NCBI GenBank assembly: GCA_045579665.1
Contig: JAZNMO010000045.1
Coordinates: 1-26,836 of the forward strand
Source: COE1 sp045579665
GTDB taxonomy: Bacteria > Bacillota > Clostridia > Lachnospirales > Lachnospiraceae
Length of the DNA stretch: 26,836 bases
Direction: 5' to 3'
The position numbers were made by a program, and so were the translations under genes. Positions 7,358 through 15,594 of this stretch are shown piece by piece. The notes under the pieces were generated by a model, which ran no database searches, was not told the DNA's origin, and saw only the letters and a list, made by a program, of their open reading frames with translations. Position 1 is the stretch's first letter, and each line of letters opens with the position of its first letter.

Positions 7358-8035
7358 TTATCTTGTTGCTAACGTCCGCAGTAACTCCTCATACCTTTTT
7401 GATTTGTTATCAATATCCTCTTGTGTTACACCATAATATTGATAAACCTTCTTAAATTCATCCCCAAACTGCTTTGCTAATTTCTTGCTTTTTCTATTAG
7501 CTCCATCGCCAACGTATCCGCCACCTATGTATCCAAAACGTTTCTCTACGCATATCTCACACTTCGCGTCACCTATCCGCTTTCTATAGCAATGATAATC
7601 TACATCAAACAAATCCTTTGAAACGGCTTGCGCTATAGCATTTCTTTCTTCTACTGCGGCAATAAATCTCTTAACATCTTCCTCGCTATGGCTTTGCAGC
7701 TTCGGTGGCTCCTGATATTCACCAAGAAGTTCTGATGCATATTGCATAATAAAGGAAGCTCTGATTTCTTTATACTTTTGTCGATATTCTTCATCGTCAA
7801 AGGATACCGCTATATACCCCAATTCCTTTTGAATATATTGACATACCTCGTCCATCGTATGACTGCCGGCTATGATATGCTTCTCAAACCAAGCCCTTCT
7901 TCGCTGATATTTCCACTTATGTATGCGTTGCTTAAATGTCTGCTTTTTATTCTTTGATAATATCCAAACTGAAGTCGGTCCATCAGCACCACCAATTATG
8001 CTGACTCCTCTTGCGCCTTTCACCTTTCTTCCCAT
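7358..8035 (-). CDS. Basic soluble protein with N-terminal GGADGPT motif of Na+-pumping decarboxylase beta subunits
   Basis: The 225-residue protein begins with GVSIIGGADGPTSVWI (residues 10-25). That motif is characteristic of the conserved region in beta subunits of sodium-translocating decarboxylases (OadB/GcdB/MmdB). Nothing else resembles those many-helix membrane proteins. The remainder is hydrophilic and Lys/Arg-rich, with a basic stretch (KQRIHKWKYQRRR, 34-46), helical segments, three cysteines in a H148-C149-x9-C159-x2-C162 arrangement and a Gly-rich FGYIGGGYVGDGANRKSKK. No TM helix is evident. AAAGGAG precedes the ATG. It lies 22 bp after the MATE gene and 32 bp before a membrane-protein gene. 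Automatic annotation may call it a decarboxylase subunit, which the rest of the sequence does not support. Function is unknown. Confidence 0.72.
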   Translation of the reverse strand: MGRKVKGARGVSIIGGADGPTSVWILSKNKKQTFKQRIHKWKYQRRRAWFEKHIIAGSHTMDEVCQYIQKELGYIAVSFDDEEYRQKYKEIRASFIMQYASELLGEYQEPPKLQSHSEEDVKRFIAAVEERNAIAQAVSKDLFDVDYHCYRKRIGDAKCEICVEKRFGYIGGGYVGDGANRKSKKLAKQFGDEFKKVYQYYGVTQEDIDNKSKRYEELLRTLATR

Positions 8036-8057
8036 GGATTCTGCTCCTTTATCTATT

Positions 8058-9425
8058 CTACTTAATCTGCATTTCCAATCTTCTATACAGCGTCATTCTC
8101 ATTGTAAAATAACAAGCAATACCTCCAAGCACATTTGAAATTGGCTCAGCCAGAAATACGCCTTTCACGCCAAAGCCCACTGCCGGCAAAAGCAATGTTA
8201 ATGGCACAACGATAATTGCCTTACGAAGCAGTGAGAAAAATATAGCATGCTTGGCATCTCCAAGTGCCTGGAAGGTTGACTGTCCTGCAAACTGCAAAGC
8301 CATGAAAACAAAACCAAAGAAATATATCTTTAGCATCCCAATTCCAACATCTATCATTTGCAAATCATCAGAAAAGATGCTAAACCAAAATCGCGGAAAA
8401 AGAATAATCAAGCCCCATGCCAACATCGTATACGCAGAACCGATGAAGGTATTAAATCGGATTCCTTGCTTTACCCTTGTATACTCCTTTGCTCCATAAT
8501 TAAAGCTGATAACCGGCTGTGCGCCATTTACAATTCCCCCGATAGGAAGCATTAAAATCTCACGAACCGAATTTGCCACAGTCATAATACCGACATAGAC
8601 ATCTCCACCATAGCTTTGCAAAGTAGCGTTACAGGCAACCTGGACTGCACAGGTTGTTCCCTGCATAATGAAATTGGAAGTTCCCAATTTAAAAATATCC
8701 TTTGTTATTGTCTTATGGATTCTAATATTTCTCATCCGAATCGGTACAATTGCCTCTATAAACAAAAAGCGTAATACCCAAATAGCTGAAATCGCCTGAC
8801 TGATAATCGTAGCCAATGCAGCTCCTGCAACACCCATATCAAAAGCAAAAATACAGATTGGGTCTAATATAATATTTACCACCGCGCCAATAATAATGGA
8901 TAACATCCCTATCTTAGGAAAACCCTGCGCATTGATATATCCGTTCATTCCGGTAGTCATCATAGAAAACACCGTACCAATTAGATAGATGTTTAAGTAT
9001 TCCCTAGCATATACATAAGAATCCTCACTTGCACCAAACGCAAACAAAACCGGCTTGCAAAATACATAGCCTAATACGGTAAGAATGACCGAACTGATTA
9101 ACAGTAATCCAAAAGAATTTCCAATGATTTTACCGGCTTTTTCTTCATCTTGCTCTCCTCTAGCCATTGAGAATAAGGGGACTCCACCCATTCCAAACAA
9201 GGCCGTAAATGCCATAATTAGCGTAACAATGGGAAATGTCAATCCTACACCTGTCAAAGCAAGACTGTCTCCCTCTCCCATATGTCCTATGTATATTCTA
9301 TCTATTACATTATAAAGAAGCTGAACCAGCTGAGCTATCGTCAGCGGAACAGCCTGCGCTATGATACACCTCCACACAGGCCCCTGCGAAAAGTCTATCT
9401 TTTGCATTTTTGTTGATTGTTTCAT
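8058..9425 (-). CDS. MATE family multidrug/cation exporter
   Basis: This is a polytopic membrane protein with the 12-helix MATE pattern. It starts with VWRCIIAQAVPLTIAQLVQLLYNVIDRIYIGHMG, has ALTGVGLTFPI and GMGGVPLFSMARGEQDEEKA in the first half, and PIGGIVNGAQPVISFNYGAKEY in the second half. MATE proteins export drugs or metabolites in exchange for Na+ or H+. The frame extends up to a TTG at 9440, but ATG at 9425 is 9 bp after GGAG and is the better start, giving 455 residues. The gene follows the GNAT gene by under 20 bp, so the two are translationally close and share a transcript. Confidence 0.93.
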   Translation of the reverse strand: MKQSTKMQKIDFSQGPVWRCIIAQAVPLTIAQLVQLLYNVIDRIYIGHMGEGDSLALTGVGLTFPIVTLIMAFTALFGMGGVPLFSMARGEQDEEKAGKIIGNSFGLLLISSVILTVLGYVFCKPVLFAFGASEDSYVYAREYLNIYLIGTVFSMMTTGMNGYINAQGFPKIGMLSIIIGAVVNIILDPICIFAFDMGVAGAALATIISQAISAIWVLRFLFIEAIVPIRMRNIRIHKTITKDIFKLGTSNFIMQGTTCAVQVACNATLQSYGGDVYVGIMTVANSVREILMLPIGGIVNGAQPVISFNYGAKEYTRVKQGIRFNTFIGSAYTMLAWGLIILFPRFWFSIFSDDLQMIDVGIGMLKIYFFGFVFMALQFAGQSTFQALGDAKHAIFFSLLRKAIIVVPLTLLLPAVGFGVKGVFLAEPISNVLGGIACYFTMRMTLYRRLEMQIK

Positions 9426-9443
9426 GCGCATATTCTCCAACCC

Positions 9444-9992
9444 TTACAATCTCTTCACCATCATCAGCAAACTTTCATAGCTTCCATCCTTGTGCTTCAT
9501 GGCATTGGGAATCATTCCAACCTGTTCGAAGCCGAGCTTTTCATACAAAGAAATTGCTCTTTCGTTCCTTGCTACCACTTCAAGCTCTGCCTGCTCAAAG
9601 CCCATGTTCTTTGCTTCTTCCAGTAGATATTCCATCATCACTTTGCCAATGCCTTGGCTACAAAATTCTTCATATAATGCTATGGCTATATTGCAACGAT
9701 GCTTCATTCGTATTCTGGAACCAAGTGCAGATAGCGAACAATTACCTGCAAGCCTGCCATCTATCTCAGCTAATATCATAAAAGAATCCGGCGACTCATT
9801 CATTCCATGAATAAAGTACGCCTCGTCCTCTACCGTCATGTCCACTTCCTCCGGATAGCGAAGAAGAAATTGAGATTCTTCCGCAGTCTTCTTCATATAT
9901 TCAATCAGATTCTGAGCATCCATCGCCTTTGGGCTACGCAAAATGCATTCTTTTCCATTCTTTAACAGAACTTTTTTCATTGCTACATTCAT
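9444..9992 (-). CDS. GNAT family N-acetyltransferase
   Basis: This 182-residue protein has the GNAT core. A central beta strand FMILAEIDGRLAGNCSL precedes the acetyl-CoA pyrophosphate loop CSQGIGKVMM (a Q-x2-G-x-G variant). The C-terminal motif ELEVVARNERAISLYEKLGF is typical of RimI-like and ribosomal/antibiotic-type acetyltransferases. The acceptor substrate is unknown. It lies directly upstream of the MATE gene and downstream of a second, unrelated GNAT gene (27-bp gap), within a co-directional operon-like run. Confidence 0.9.
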   Translation of the reverse strand: MNVAMKKVLLKNGKECILRSPKAMDAQNLIEYMKKTAEESQFLLRYPEEVDMTVEDEAYFIHGMNESPDSFMILAEIDGRLAGNCSLSALGSRIRMKHRCNIAIALYEEFCSQGIGKVMMEYLLEEAKNMGFEQAELEVVARNERAISLYEKLGFEQVGMIPNAMKHKDGSYESLLMMVKRL

Positions 9993-10019
9993 CTGTCCTT
10001 CCTCCTGTAAAAAGCTCTT

Positions 10020-10754
10020 TTACTCCGAAAACAATTCATAAAAAGCAGGTTCAAATCCCGCACGAAACGCAACCTGCTGAGACTTAATATGACTCTCTAC
10101 CGTAGCATAGGTTGGGACAATACCACGCTTTAGAACTTCATCCTTCAATGCAGAAGTCACATAGGCACCAATCCCTTTTCCTCTGCCTTCTTCCGTAACA
10201 TTAACCCCTATCTGCCACATACGCTCACAGTCTCTGGTTACACTTGCCATGCCTAAAATAATGTCTCCATCCATAGCGCAGACTGCCAACATATCAGGTG
10301 TCGAATCATCAAACAAAAGTGCTTCCCAGAATCGTTTATCACCTCTGAACTGCTCTATTTCGTCCTGTTCATACCATCTTAATTCGTACGGTCCTGTTAC
10401 CGATTCGGCATACAATGCCGGAATATAGTGATGATGCGTATCCGCTAAACGCTGTCCATATTCCTGTAATTTTTCATGAATCTTAATCAGATTCTCAGGT
10501 TCTGACAACCATGTGCCCTTGTGTTTGGCAAAATTATCCTTGCACCAGTCCATAAGCTTCTCATTTGCCATTACCAATAATTTTTCACGATATACTGCAA
10601 TTTTAAGTAAGGTATTCTCATCACCAATTGGTCTGGAATCTTCATTCCTCTTCATAATACAATATATGTTTTCTGTACTTCGCACTTCCTCGACAGAGCA
10701 ATCATAATCAACCGCCAACTGCCTTTCCAATACTTCTATATACGGATTTTTCAT
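10020..10754 (-). CDS. GNAT family N-acetyltransferase with N-terminal extension
   Basis: This 244-residue protein has a GNAT domain in its C-terminal half: MLAVCAMDGDIILGMASV, the acetyl-CoA loop EEGRGKGIGAYVTSALKDEV and SQQVAFRAGFEPAF. The first 130 residues form an extra domain seen in a clostridial GNAT subgroup that usually begins with NPYIEVLERQLAVDY. The substrate is unknown. It is 6 bp from the NUDIX gene upstream, so the two are almost certainly cotranscribed. Confidence 0.85.
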   Translation of the reverse strand: MKNPYIEVLERQLAVDYDCSVEEVRSTENIYCIMKRNEDSRPIGDENTLLKIAVYREKLLVMANEKLMDWCKDNFAKHKGTWLSEPENLIKIHEKLQEYGQRLADTHHHYIPALYAESVTGPYELRWYEQDEIEQFRGDKRFWEALLFDDSTPDMLAVCAMDGDIILGMASVTRDCERMWQIGVNVTEEGRGKGIGAYVTSALKDEVLKRGIVPTYATVESHIKSQQVAFRAGFEPAFYELFSE

Positions 10755-10760
10755 CTGATA

Positions 10761-11261
10761 TTACCCCTTTAAATACTCCCTTAACCATATCAAGAACTTC
10801 AAGTCCCGATTCTGCTCGGGTCTCTCAACCACTTCTTGATTGGTCGCAATAATCTCATCCAAAGTCGCCCACGCCAGATGATAGCCCAGCTTCTGCTCAC
10901 TCTCTGTCAGCGCAAGCTCTGAAACGTTGTCATCCACATCACAAAAATAGTGATAAGAATGTGCAATATACTTCTGCTTCTCATTCTTATTATCCTTGCG
11001 AATTTCCAACACCTCGCCGATTTCCTTTATGGAATCTTCCAAAATATGTAAGCCGGTTTCTTCCAAAACCTCTCTGTGTAGAGCATCATGATAGCTCTCA
11101 CCCTTCTCTACACCACCGCCGGGAATCTTATAATCTCCATATTTACTTTGCTGCATCGCCCAAAGACCATCCTTGCAAATCAAGGCTCTCACGCCAAAAC
11201 GCTCGAATACCGGCATATCATCTGTATAATTCTTGCTATCTAATGAAAATAATAAATCCAT
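10761..11261 (-). CDS. NUDIX hydrolase
   Basis: The 166-residue protein contains a complete NUDIX box, G49-x5-E55-x7-R63-E64-V-x-E-E-x-G (GGGVEKGESYHDALHREVLE, then ETGL). NUDIX enzymes hydrolyse nucleoside diphosphates linked to another moiety, using Mg2+ held by the EE residues. The substrate cannot be predicted. Sequence outside the box, such as AHSYHYFCDVDDNVSELALTE, is typical of MutT-like house-cleaning enzymes of Firmicutes. It precedes a GNAT gene with a 6-bp gap. Confidence 0.92.
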   Translation of the reverse strand: MDLLFSLDSKNYTDDMPVFERFGVRALICKDGLWAMQQSKYGDYKIPGGGVEKGESYHDALHREVLEETGLHILEDSIKEIGEVLEIRKDNKNEKQKYIAHSYHYFCDVDDNVSELALTESEQKLGYHLAWATLDEIIATNQEVVERPEQNRDLKFLIWLREYLKG

Positions 11262-11304
11262 GGCTTCCCCTCCATTTCATTGGTATCAATTTAAGCTACA
11301 CATT

Positions 11305-11775
11305 TTAATCATCTGAGCGATTTGCCGCATCGATTGCTATTACCAGCATCATTCCCATAAGCTCATCTGCCGGATTTGCAAAATTAATGACATATGTGTC
11401 ACCCCAGTTAAATGGTTCCTTTTCTATATGAATGATAGAACTGCATGCCTCATATACATCATAGTTCCAGCCAACAAAATCACCTTCCACACGCCAGCCA
11501 TTCACATCTATTTCATACTTAGGACGAAACAGAGTAAACTGCTTGCTGATTGTTCCACAGATTCTGCCACCTATTTCAATTTCAAACTGTGGCAGAAAGG
11601 TAAGCAGCTTCTGCTTTATCTTTCCAATCTCATTTCCATTCGCATCAAACACCTTCAACTGATGTCCTATCGATAAAAGTTCTTCCTTCACACAATATTT
11701 CACATTCTGATACTCATCATAGATATCATAGGTATCTCCAAAGGAAAATACTCTTTCTTTAATTAATAATCTCAT
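11305..11775 (-). CDS. LURP-one-related/YxjI family protein
   Basis: This 156-residue protein has the small tubby/scramblase-like fold of the LURP-one-related family. The evidence is the opening RVFSFGDTYDIYDEYQNVKY, repeated beta-strand blocks (QLKVFDANGNEIGKIKQKLL, then FEIEIGGRICGTISKQF), and WRVEGDFVGWNYDVY. No signal peptide is present. Biochemical function is unknown for the bacterial members. It lies 15 bp downstream of the small secreted-protein gene and is part of the same run. Confidence 0.82.
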   Translation of the reverse strand: MRLLIKERVFSFGDTYDIYDEYQNVKYCVKEELLSIGHQLKVFDANGNEIGKIKQKLLTFLPQFEIEIGGRICGTISKQFTLFRPKYEIDVNGWRVEGDFVGWNYDVYEACSSIIHIEKEPFNWGDTYVINFANPADELMGMMLVIAIDAANRSDD

Positions 11776-11790
11776 CTCTTATTCTCTTCC

Positions 11791-12114
11791 TTAATCCCAC
11801 TCATATACCTTCTTCAAATCAGATTGTAAATAAATAGTCTGCATATCTACATCATTAGTTTCTGCGCGATATCTGTAGACACTTAACATATAGATATCTT
11901 CAAACAGCTTTGTTGCAAAATGGCTATCACTAGGCTTGTATTCGTTTCCATCAATGACAGTCTCACCATAAAATCTGTCAGCCAGCAACAAAAAATCCAG
12001 ATACCAACCGTTTACCTGCACATTTTCGGTTTCACAATCTACCTTTCTTGGCAATGGTGCAATACAAATAATTGCTAAAACAACTAATATGAATATCGTT
12101 ATCTTTTTCTTCAT
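11791..12114 (-). CDS. Small secreted or membrane-anchored protein of unknown function
   Basis: The 107-residue product begins with MKKK followed by a hydrophobic stretch to about residue 20 (TIFILVVLAIICIAPLP), a likely uncleaved anchor or signal peptide. The rest is a soluble domain with VNGWYLDFLLLADRFYGE and DSHFATKLFEDIYMLSVYRY. I do not recognise the family and see no lipobox. It is flanked by the tocopherol-cyclase-like gene (15-bp gap) and the LURP-one gene. Confidence 0.6.
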   Translation of the reverse strand: MKKKITIFILVVLAIICIAPLPRKVDCETENVQVNGWYLDFLLLADRFYGETVIDGNEYKPSDSHFATKLFEDIYMLSVYRYRAETNDVDMQTIYLQSDLKKVYEWD

Positions 12115-12129
12115 TTACCTATACTCCTC

Positions 12130-13251
12130 TTATGAATCATACTCCCCATACTCACAGCCTACATTCATTGCTTCTATCTCATCAATCAGCTTGCCGTCAC
12201 GGTACAGGCGCACGATTCCCCTGCCATTACCGCCGTTCCAAAGACGATTGTGACGTTTCTCACCATTTGGTGCTTCATAGTTCACTAAGAGCATATCCTT
12301 CTTTTCACAGGTAATATCCGTAACCATCTTATTACGCCAAGTCTTCTGCTCTACATGCCAGATAATCTGCGTGTCTGTTTCCTTACAATCAAAGCTTGTT
12401 CTTGTAAATGTCCAGAACTTCGAGAAATTAAACTCATAGCATTTTCCCTCATACCAGAATGCAGATAAAAGCTTACGCTTTAAAGCAATCGGTCCAACCT
12501 TTGGTCTTCCGCCTCCAATATCAAATACACTGTCCTCAAGTTTCTGCCCTGTCAGCTTACTTACAAGATGATTGGACGATAACCAAACCCAAGGCGAAGT
12601 AAAGCTCTTGCCCCAGTTCTTATCCGCATAGCCATAGCTTGTTGCCTCATCTACAATATATTTCTCACCATTCCATATCACTTCGCCGGAAAATGCTGAT
12701 TTCATTCCCTGTGCATGCCAGAACATTTCAAACGCCTGCAATGTACGAAATAATTTACCTGCGCCGTACCCCACATTGAATGCCACCTGCTTATCAATCT
12801 TGAGATTCCAGCTCATTTCGCCTGCTCCACACATATACTCAGGGTGCGCATCTGCATCCTCCTTGCACACGCACACATGACCATAAGTCTTATGCTCATC
12901 CACATAGCACTCATCCGCAGATACGCTAAATGGTGCGCCCCATTTCACATCTATCTTCTTCCATCCGTAAAATCTATGTAATTGCGCAGCATCCTCACCC
13001 CACGCACCTGCCTTAACCATAAGATAGGACGGCTTGATTCCCTTTTCTTTGTTAGTAGCTAACTGTCCTAATATCGGTTCATCTGTCCCGCCTGCAGGAT
13101 TACAAAGGAAGAACTCGATAAAAAAGGGCTTCTCCTCACCTGTCACTGCATGACGTCCGGTGAAGGAATGCCACCACCAGTCATAACCGCACTTTGCCTG
13201 ACCTCTTACCAACATACACTCATTTCTTGTAATATCCTGCTTATTGAACAT
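12130..13251 (-). CDS. Tocopherol cyclase-like (lipocalin-type) protein
   Basis: This 373-residue soluble protein has the signature region of the tocopherol cyclase-like family: WHAQGMKSAFSGEVIWNGE and then YADKNWGKSFTSPWVWLSSN (residues 208-227), where YxDKNWG is the diagnostic motif. FTGRHAVTGEEKPFFIEFFL is the usual N-terminal strand pair. Bacterial members are not known to make tocopherol. A lipocalin-like binding or isomerase role on a hydrophobic ligand is a guess. GGAAGGATGGTTAG precedes the ATG. The gene begins just after a HAD-hydrolase remnant. Confidence 0.8.
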   Translation of the reverse strand: MFNKQDITRNECMLVRGQAKCGYDWWWHSFTGRHAVTGEEKPFFIEFFLCNPAGGTDEPILGQLATNKEKGIKPSYLMVKAGAWGEDAAQLHRFYGWKKIDVKWGAPFSVSADECYVDEHKTYGHVCVCKEDADAHPEYMCGAGEMSWNLKIDKQVAFNVGYGAGKLFRTLQAFEMFWHAQGMKSAFSGEVIWNGEKYIVDEATSYGYADKNWGKSFTSPWVWLSSNHLVSKLTGQKLEDSVFDIGGGRPKVGPIALKRKLLSAFWYEGKCYEFNFSKFWTFTRTSFDCKETDTQIIWHVEQKTWRNKMVTDITCEKKDMLLVNYEAPNGEKRHNRLWNGGNGRGIVRLYRDGKLIDEIEAMNVGCEYGEYDS

Positions 13252-13271
13252 CTAACCATCCTTCCAACAAA

Positions 13272-13346
13272 TTACTTTGCAATTCCATCTTCGTCATTAG
13301 TTCCAATTACCACATCTGCTACTTCCTTTACCTTTGGTAGAGCATT
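13272..13346 (-). pseudogene. C-terminal remnant of a HAD (Cof-type) hydrolase
   Basis: Directly after the UGA stop of the PHP gene, and in the same frame, the sequence reads NALPKVKEVADVVIGTNDED then GIAK and a TAA stop. This is the conserved tail of Cof-type HAD phosphatases (usual form AMGNAxPxVKxxADxVTxxNxEDGVA). The preceding codons (GCC GTC TGA) match ...A-V-G with GGA changed to TGA. The remaining HAD gene is missing, so only a fossil of about 25 codons is left between two intact genes. Confidence 0.72.
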
Positions 13347-14108
13347 TCAGACGGCAACACGTTTCCTCTGCTCATAGATTACCTCTTGTAATCCCAGCTT
13401 CTCGATATGTGCCTTTGCTACGGCACAATCTGCCGCCAAATCTTCAACTACGTGAGCATCCGAACCAATCGTTACATATCTTCCACCATTTGCCTTATAT
13501 ATCTCTAATACCTCACAGCCCGGCATCGTTTCACTATGTCCTTTTCGCAGAGACGAAGTATTGATTTCAATAATCCTATCTTTATCCAGCAGATACTTGA
13601 AAATCTCATTTAGCATCTGCTCAGAATAATAGATTTCTCCATAATAACGCTTCGGAAAATCTATGTGTCCCAGTGCATCAAAGCCACCATGCTTTACTGT
13701 TTTCAGCATTTCCTCCCAATACCATGTAAAGAACTCCTTCGCAGAAAATTTCTCTCTGACACTTAAGCATGGAAACATATTTCCAATCCAATGAATGCTT
13801 CCGATCATGAAGTCATATGGATATTTTGATAGCTCTGCCAGCTTTCCAGAATACAGATGTGGTTCTCCAAACTCAATGCCGGACAATAGTTTTATCTGCT
13901 GACCGTATTTTTCTCTTAAACTATTGTATTTCTCGAAGTATCTCTGCGGATTATAGTAGTTGAATCCATAATCATCTTTATTCATATCAACATGGTCTGT
14001 GAAGCATAGCACCTGTACATTCTCATCTATCGCCTTGCGAATGTACTGCTCCATATCAGCCTCAGAATCACAGGAAAACTCTGTATGAATGTGTAAATCT
14101 GTTCTCAT
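13347..14108 (-). CDS. PHP-domain phosphoesterase, histidinol-phosphatase type
   Basis: The 253-residue protein carries the metal-binding motifs of PHP phosphoesterases in order: DLHIHTEFSCDS at the N-terminus, FTDHVD, GIEFGEPH, GSIHW, ALGHIDF, EINTSSLRKG and the terminal GSDAHVVED. This layout fits HisK-type histidinol-phosphate phosphatases, which work with a multinuclear metal site. However, there are no other histidine genes nearby, so the substrate could be another phosphomonoester. The last residues (RKRVAV) run into a HAD-hydrolase remnant, so the natural C-terminus may have been altered. It is followed upstream by GtrA with an 11-bp gap. Confidence 0.87.
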   Translation of the reverse strand: MRTDLHIHTEFSCDSEADMEQYIRKAIDENVQVLCFTDHVDMNKDDYGFNYYNPQRYFEKYNSLREKYGQQIKLLSGIEFGEPHLYSGKLAELSKYPYDFMIGSIHWIGNMFPCLSVREKFSAKEFFTWYWEEMLKTVKHGGFDALGHIDFPKRYYGEIYYSEQMLNEIFKYLLDKDRIIEINTSSLRKGHSETMPGCEVLEIYKANGGRYVTIGSDAHVVEDLAADCAVAKAHIEKLGLQEVIYEQRKRVAV

Positions 14109-14119
14109 AATCTGTCCTC

Positions 14120-14548
14120 TTATTTCTTACGAAATACCATCAGCTTACTAAAAATATAATTTCCAATCGTAACCAATACTGCAACAATCAGAGTTGTAAC
14201 GAATACATCAACACCAATCGCACCCAAAATCTGTCTGGAAACAAAGTCTAAAATCAGAGTTGAAATTCTTGCCATGATAAACTTACCAAGCTCCTGCATG
14301 ATATTGGCATTTTGACTCTTAAATACAAACTTACGATTCATCGGATATGCTGCCGCAACACCTGACGTCCAGCTCACAGCACTTAAAACAAGATTTTGTG
14401 TTGCAGTAGGATGCAGTGGATTACCAAAAATCACAATATTTACAAAGAACATACATGCCAAGGAAACAATCGTAGTAATTACTCCTACTATCAAATACAC
14501 AATAATCTCTTCATACTTCTTAAATAACTCTTTCAACTTCTCAAACAT
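14120..14548 (-). CDS. GtrA family membrane protein
   Basis: This 142-residue protein has four predicted TM helices and the GtrA pattern: YLIVGVITTIVSLACMFFVN, then SWTSGVAAAYPMNRKFVFKS and a final IGNYIFSKLMVFRKK. GtrA proteins are thought to flip polyprenyl-linked sugars or otherwise help cell-surface polysaccharide synthesis. There is no glycosyltransferase beside it. It is 17 bp downstream of the ketopantoate reductase gene. Confidence 0.9.
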   Translation of the reverse strand: MFEKLKELFKKYEEIIVYLIVGVITTIVSLACMFFVNIVIFGNPLHPTATQNLVLSAVSWTSGVAAAYPMNRKFVFKSQNANIMQELGKFIMARISTLILDFVSRQILGAIGVDVFVTTLIVAVLVTIGNYIFSKLMVFRKK

Positions 14549-14565
14549 TTCATAATCCTCACTTA

Positions 14566-15483
14566 TTAATACTCAAACTTCCCATCATTTTTCTCTTCTA
14601 ATGCCCTTATCAAATGATAGGTATATTCGCAATATGGCACAGCTATTCCATGCTCCCTGCCCATGCGAATCATCTCACCGGCAAACATCTCAATCTCCGT
14701 ATGTCTCTTAGCATCCAAATCCTGCAGTGTCGAAAATCTCGCCTTCATATTTGGTCCTTTAAAATACACAAACTCTTCTTCCAGCGCAATTCCCTTGGCA
14801 TTTGCCACCTGGGATACTTCTTTCCAAAGGTTCTTCGCTATGGTAAGTACATGCTCGCTGTCATAATAGGCTCCAAAGCCAACTCCTAAGATTGCCTGCG
14901 GCAGATTTTGCGAAATATTGCTGGCATACTTAAACCACATATCGTAGATGATATCTTCCATAAAATTGTATCGAACCCCTGTATCACGAAACAGCTCCTC
15001 TACTGCAAGCAATCTCTCTGTAGGCTCTTTGATATCCTTTTCTCCGACAAACACACCTGCTGTATACTCTGGAGCAAATGTAATCTCATTACCGTTTCTT
15101 ACAGATGCAATACGCATAACAGAATACAGCATATGCTCCATTCCGATTGCCGCACCTATCATTTCTTCTGACGCAACGCCATTTAACAGACTGATGACCA
15201 TTGTCTTCTCGCCAACCATAGGCTTCATATCCTCTATTATCTCCGGTAACGAATCCTGCTTGCCGGATACCAGTATCAGGTCTGCAACACCTGCTTCCTG
15301 TGGTTCTTTTACCGGGAATACGTAGTGTTTGCCATTTATGACAAGTCCGTCGTTTTGCAAGCGTTCCCTGCGCGCTCCCTTTGCTACTACACAAAAGTTC
15401 TCACCAAGCTTGTCCATAAGTCCCCATATAAAATATGCACCTACTGCACCTGCGCCAAGTAACGCTACCTTTTCTATCTTCAT
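14566..15483 (-). CDS. 2-dehydropantoate 2-reductase family (ketopantoate reductase)
   Basis: The 305-residue protein begins with a Rossmann motif ALLGAGAVGAYF for NADP(H). It contains VSGKQDSL, SLLNGVASEE and the conserved C-terminal helix motif KYASNISQNLPQ (K-x3-N-x3-N) of ketopantoate reductases. The reaction would be NADPH-dependent reduction of 2-dehydropantoate to pantoate for coenzyme A synthesis. Many paralogues exist with other 2-oxoacid substrates and no other pantothenate gene is nearby, so I give no symbol. The ATG follows GAAAGGATTACCAT. The 110 bp upstream is AT-rich and may hold its promoter. Confidence 0.85.
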   Translation of the reverse strand: MKIEKVALLGAGAVGAYFIWGLMDKLGENFCVVAKGARRERLQNDGLVINGKHYVFPVKEPQEAGVADLILVSGKQDSLPEIIEDMKPMVGEKTMVISLLNGVASEEMIGAAIGMEHMLYSVMRIASVRNGNEITFAPEYTAGVFVGEKDIKEPTERLLAVEELFRDTGVRYNFMEDIIYDMWFKYASNISQNLPQAILGVGFGAYYDSEHVLTIAKNLWKEVSQVANAKGIALEEEFVYFKGPNMKARFSTLQDLDAKRHTEIEMFAGEMIRMGREHGIAVPYCEYTYHLIRALEEKNDGKFEY

Positions 15484-15594
15484 ATGGTAATCCTTTCTTC
15501 TCGTATTACTTTGTATATATCTTAATTGTTTTCCTCATGAGTTACAATGAATTCTTATGATATATTCTCTTTCTATATAATGCAAATTATCCTT

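Noticed and set aside
7358..8035. Sodium-translocating decarboxylase beta subunit
   Set aside because: Only the short GGADGPT motif matches. The protein is hydrophilic and half the size of a true beta subunit, with no TM helices.
8058..9440. TTG at 9440 as the start of the MATE gene
   Set aside because: It lies upstream of the GGAG site. ATG at 9425 is 9 bp downstream of it and fits better.
13272..13360. UGA read through as Gly or Trp to extend the PHP protein
   Set aside because: UGA is a stop in Firmicutes, no selenocysteine element is seen, and the downstream piece belongs to a different (HAD) family and ends soon after.
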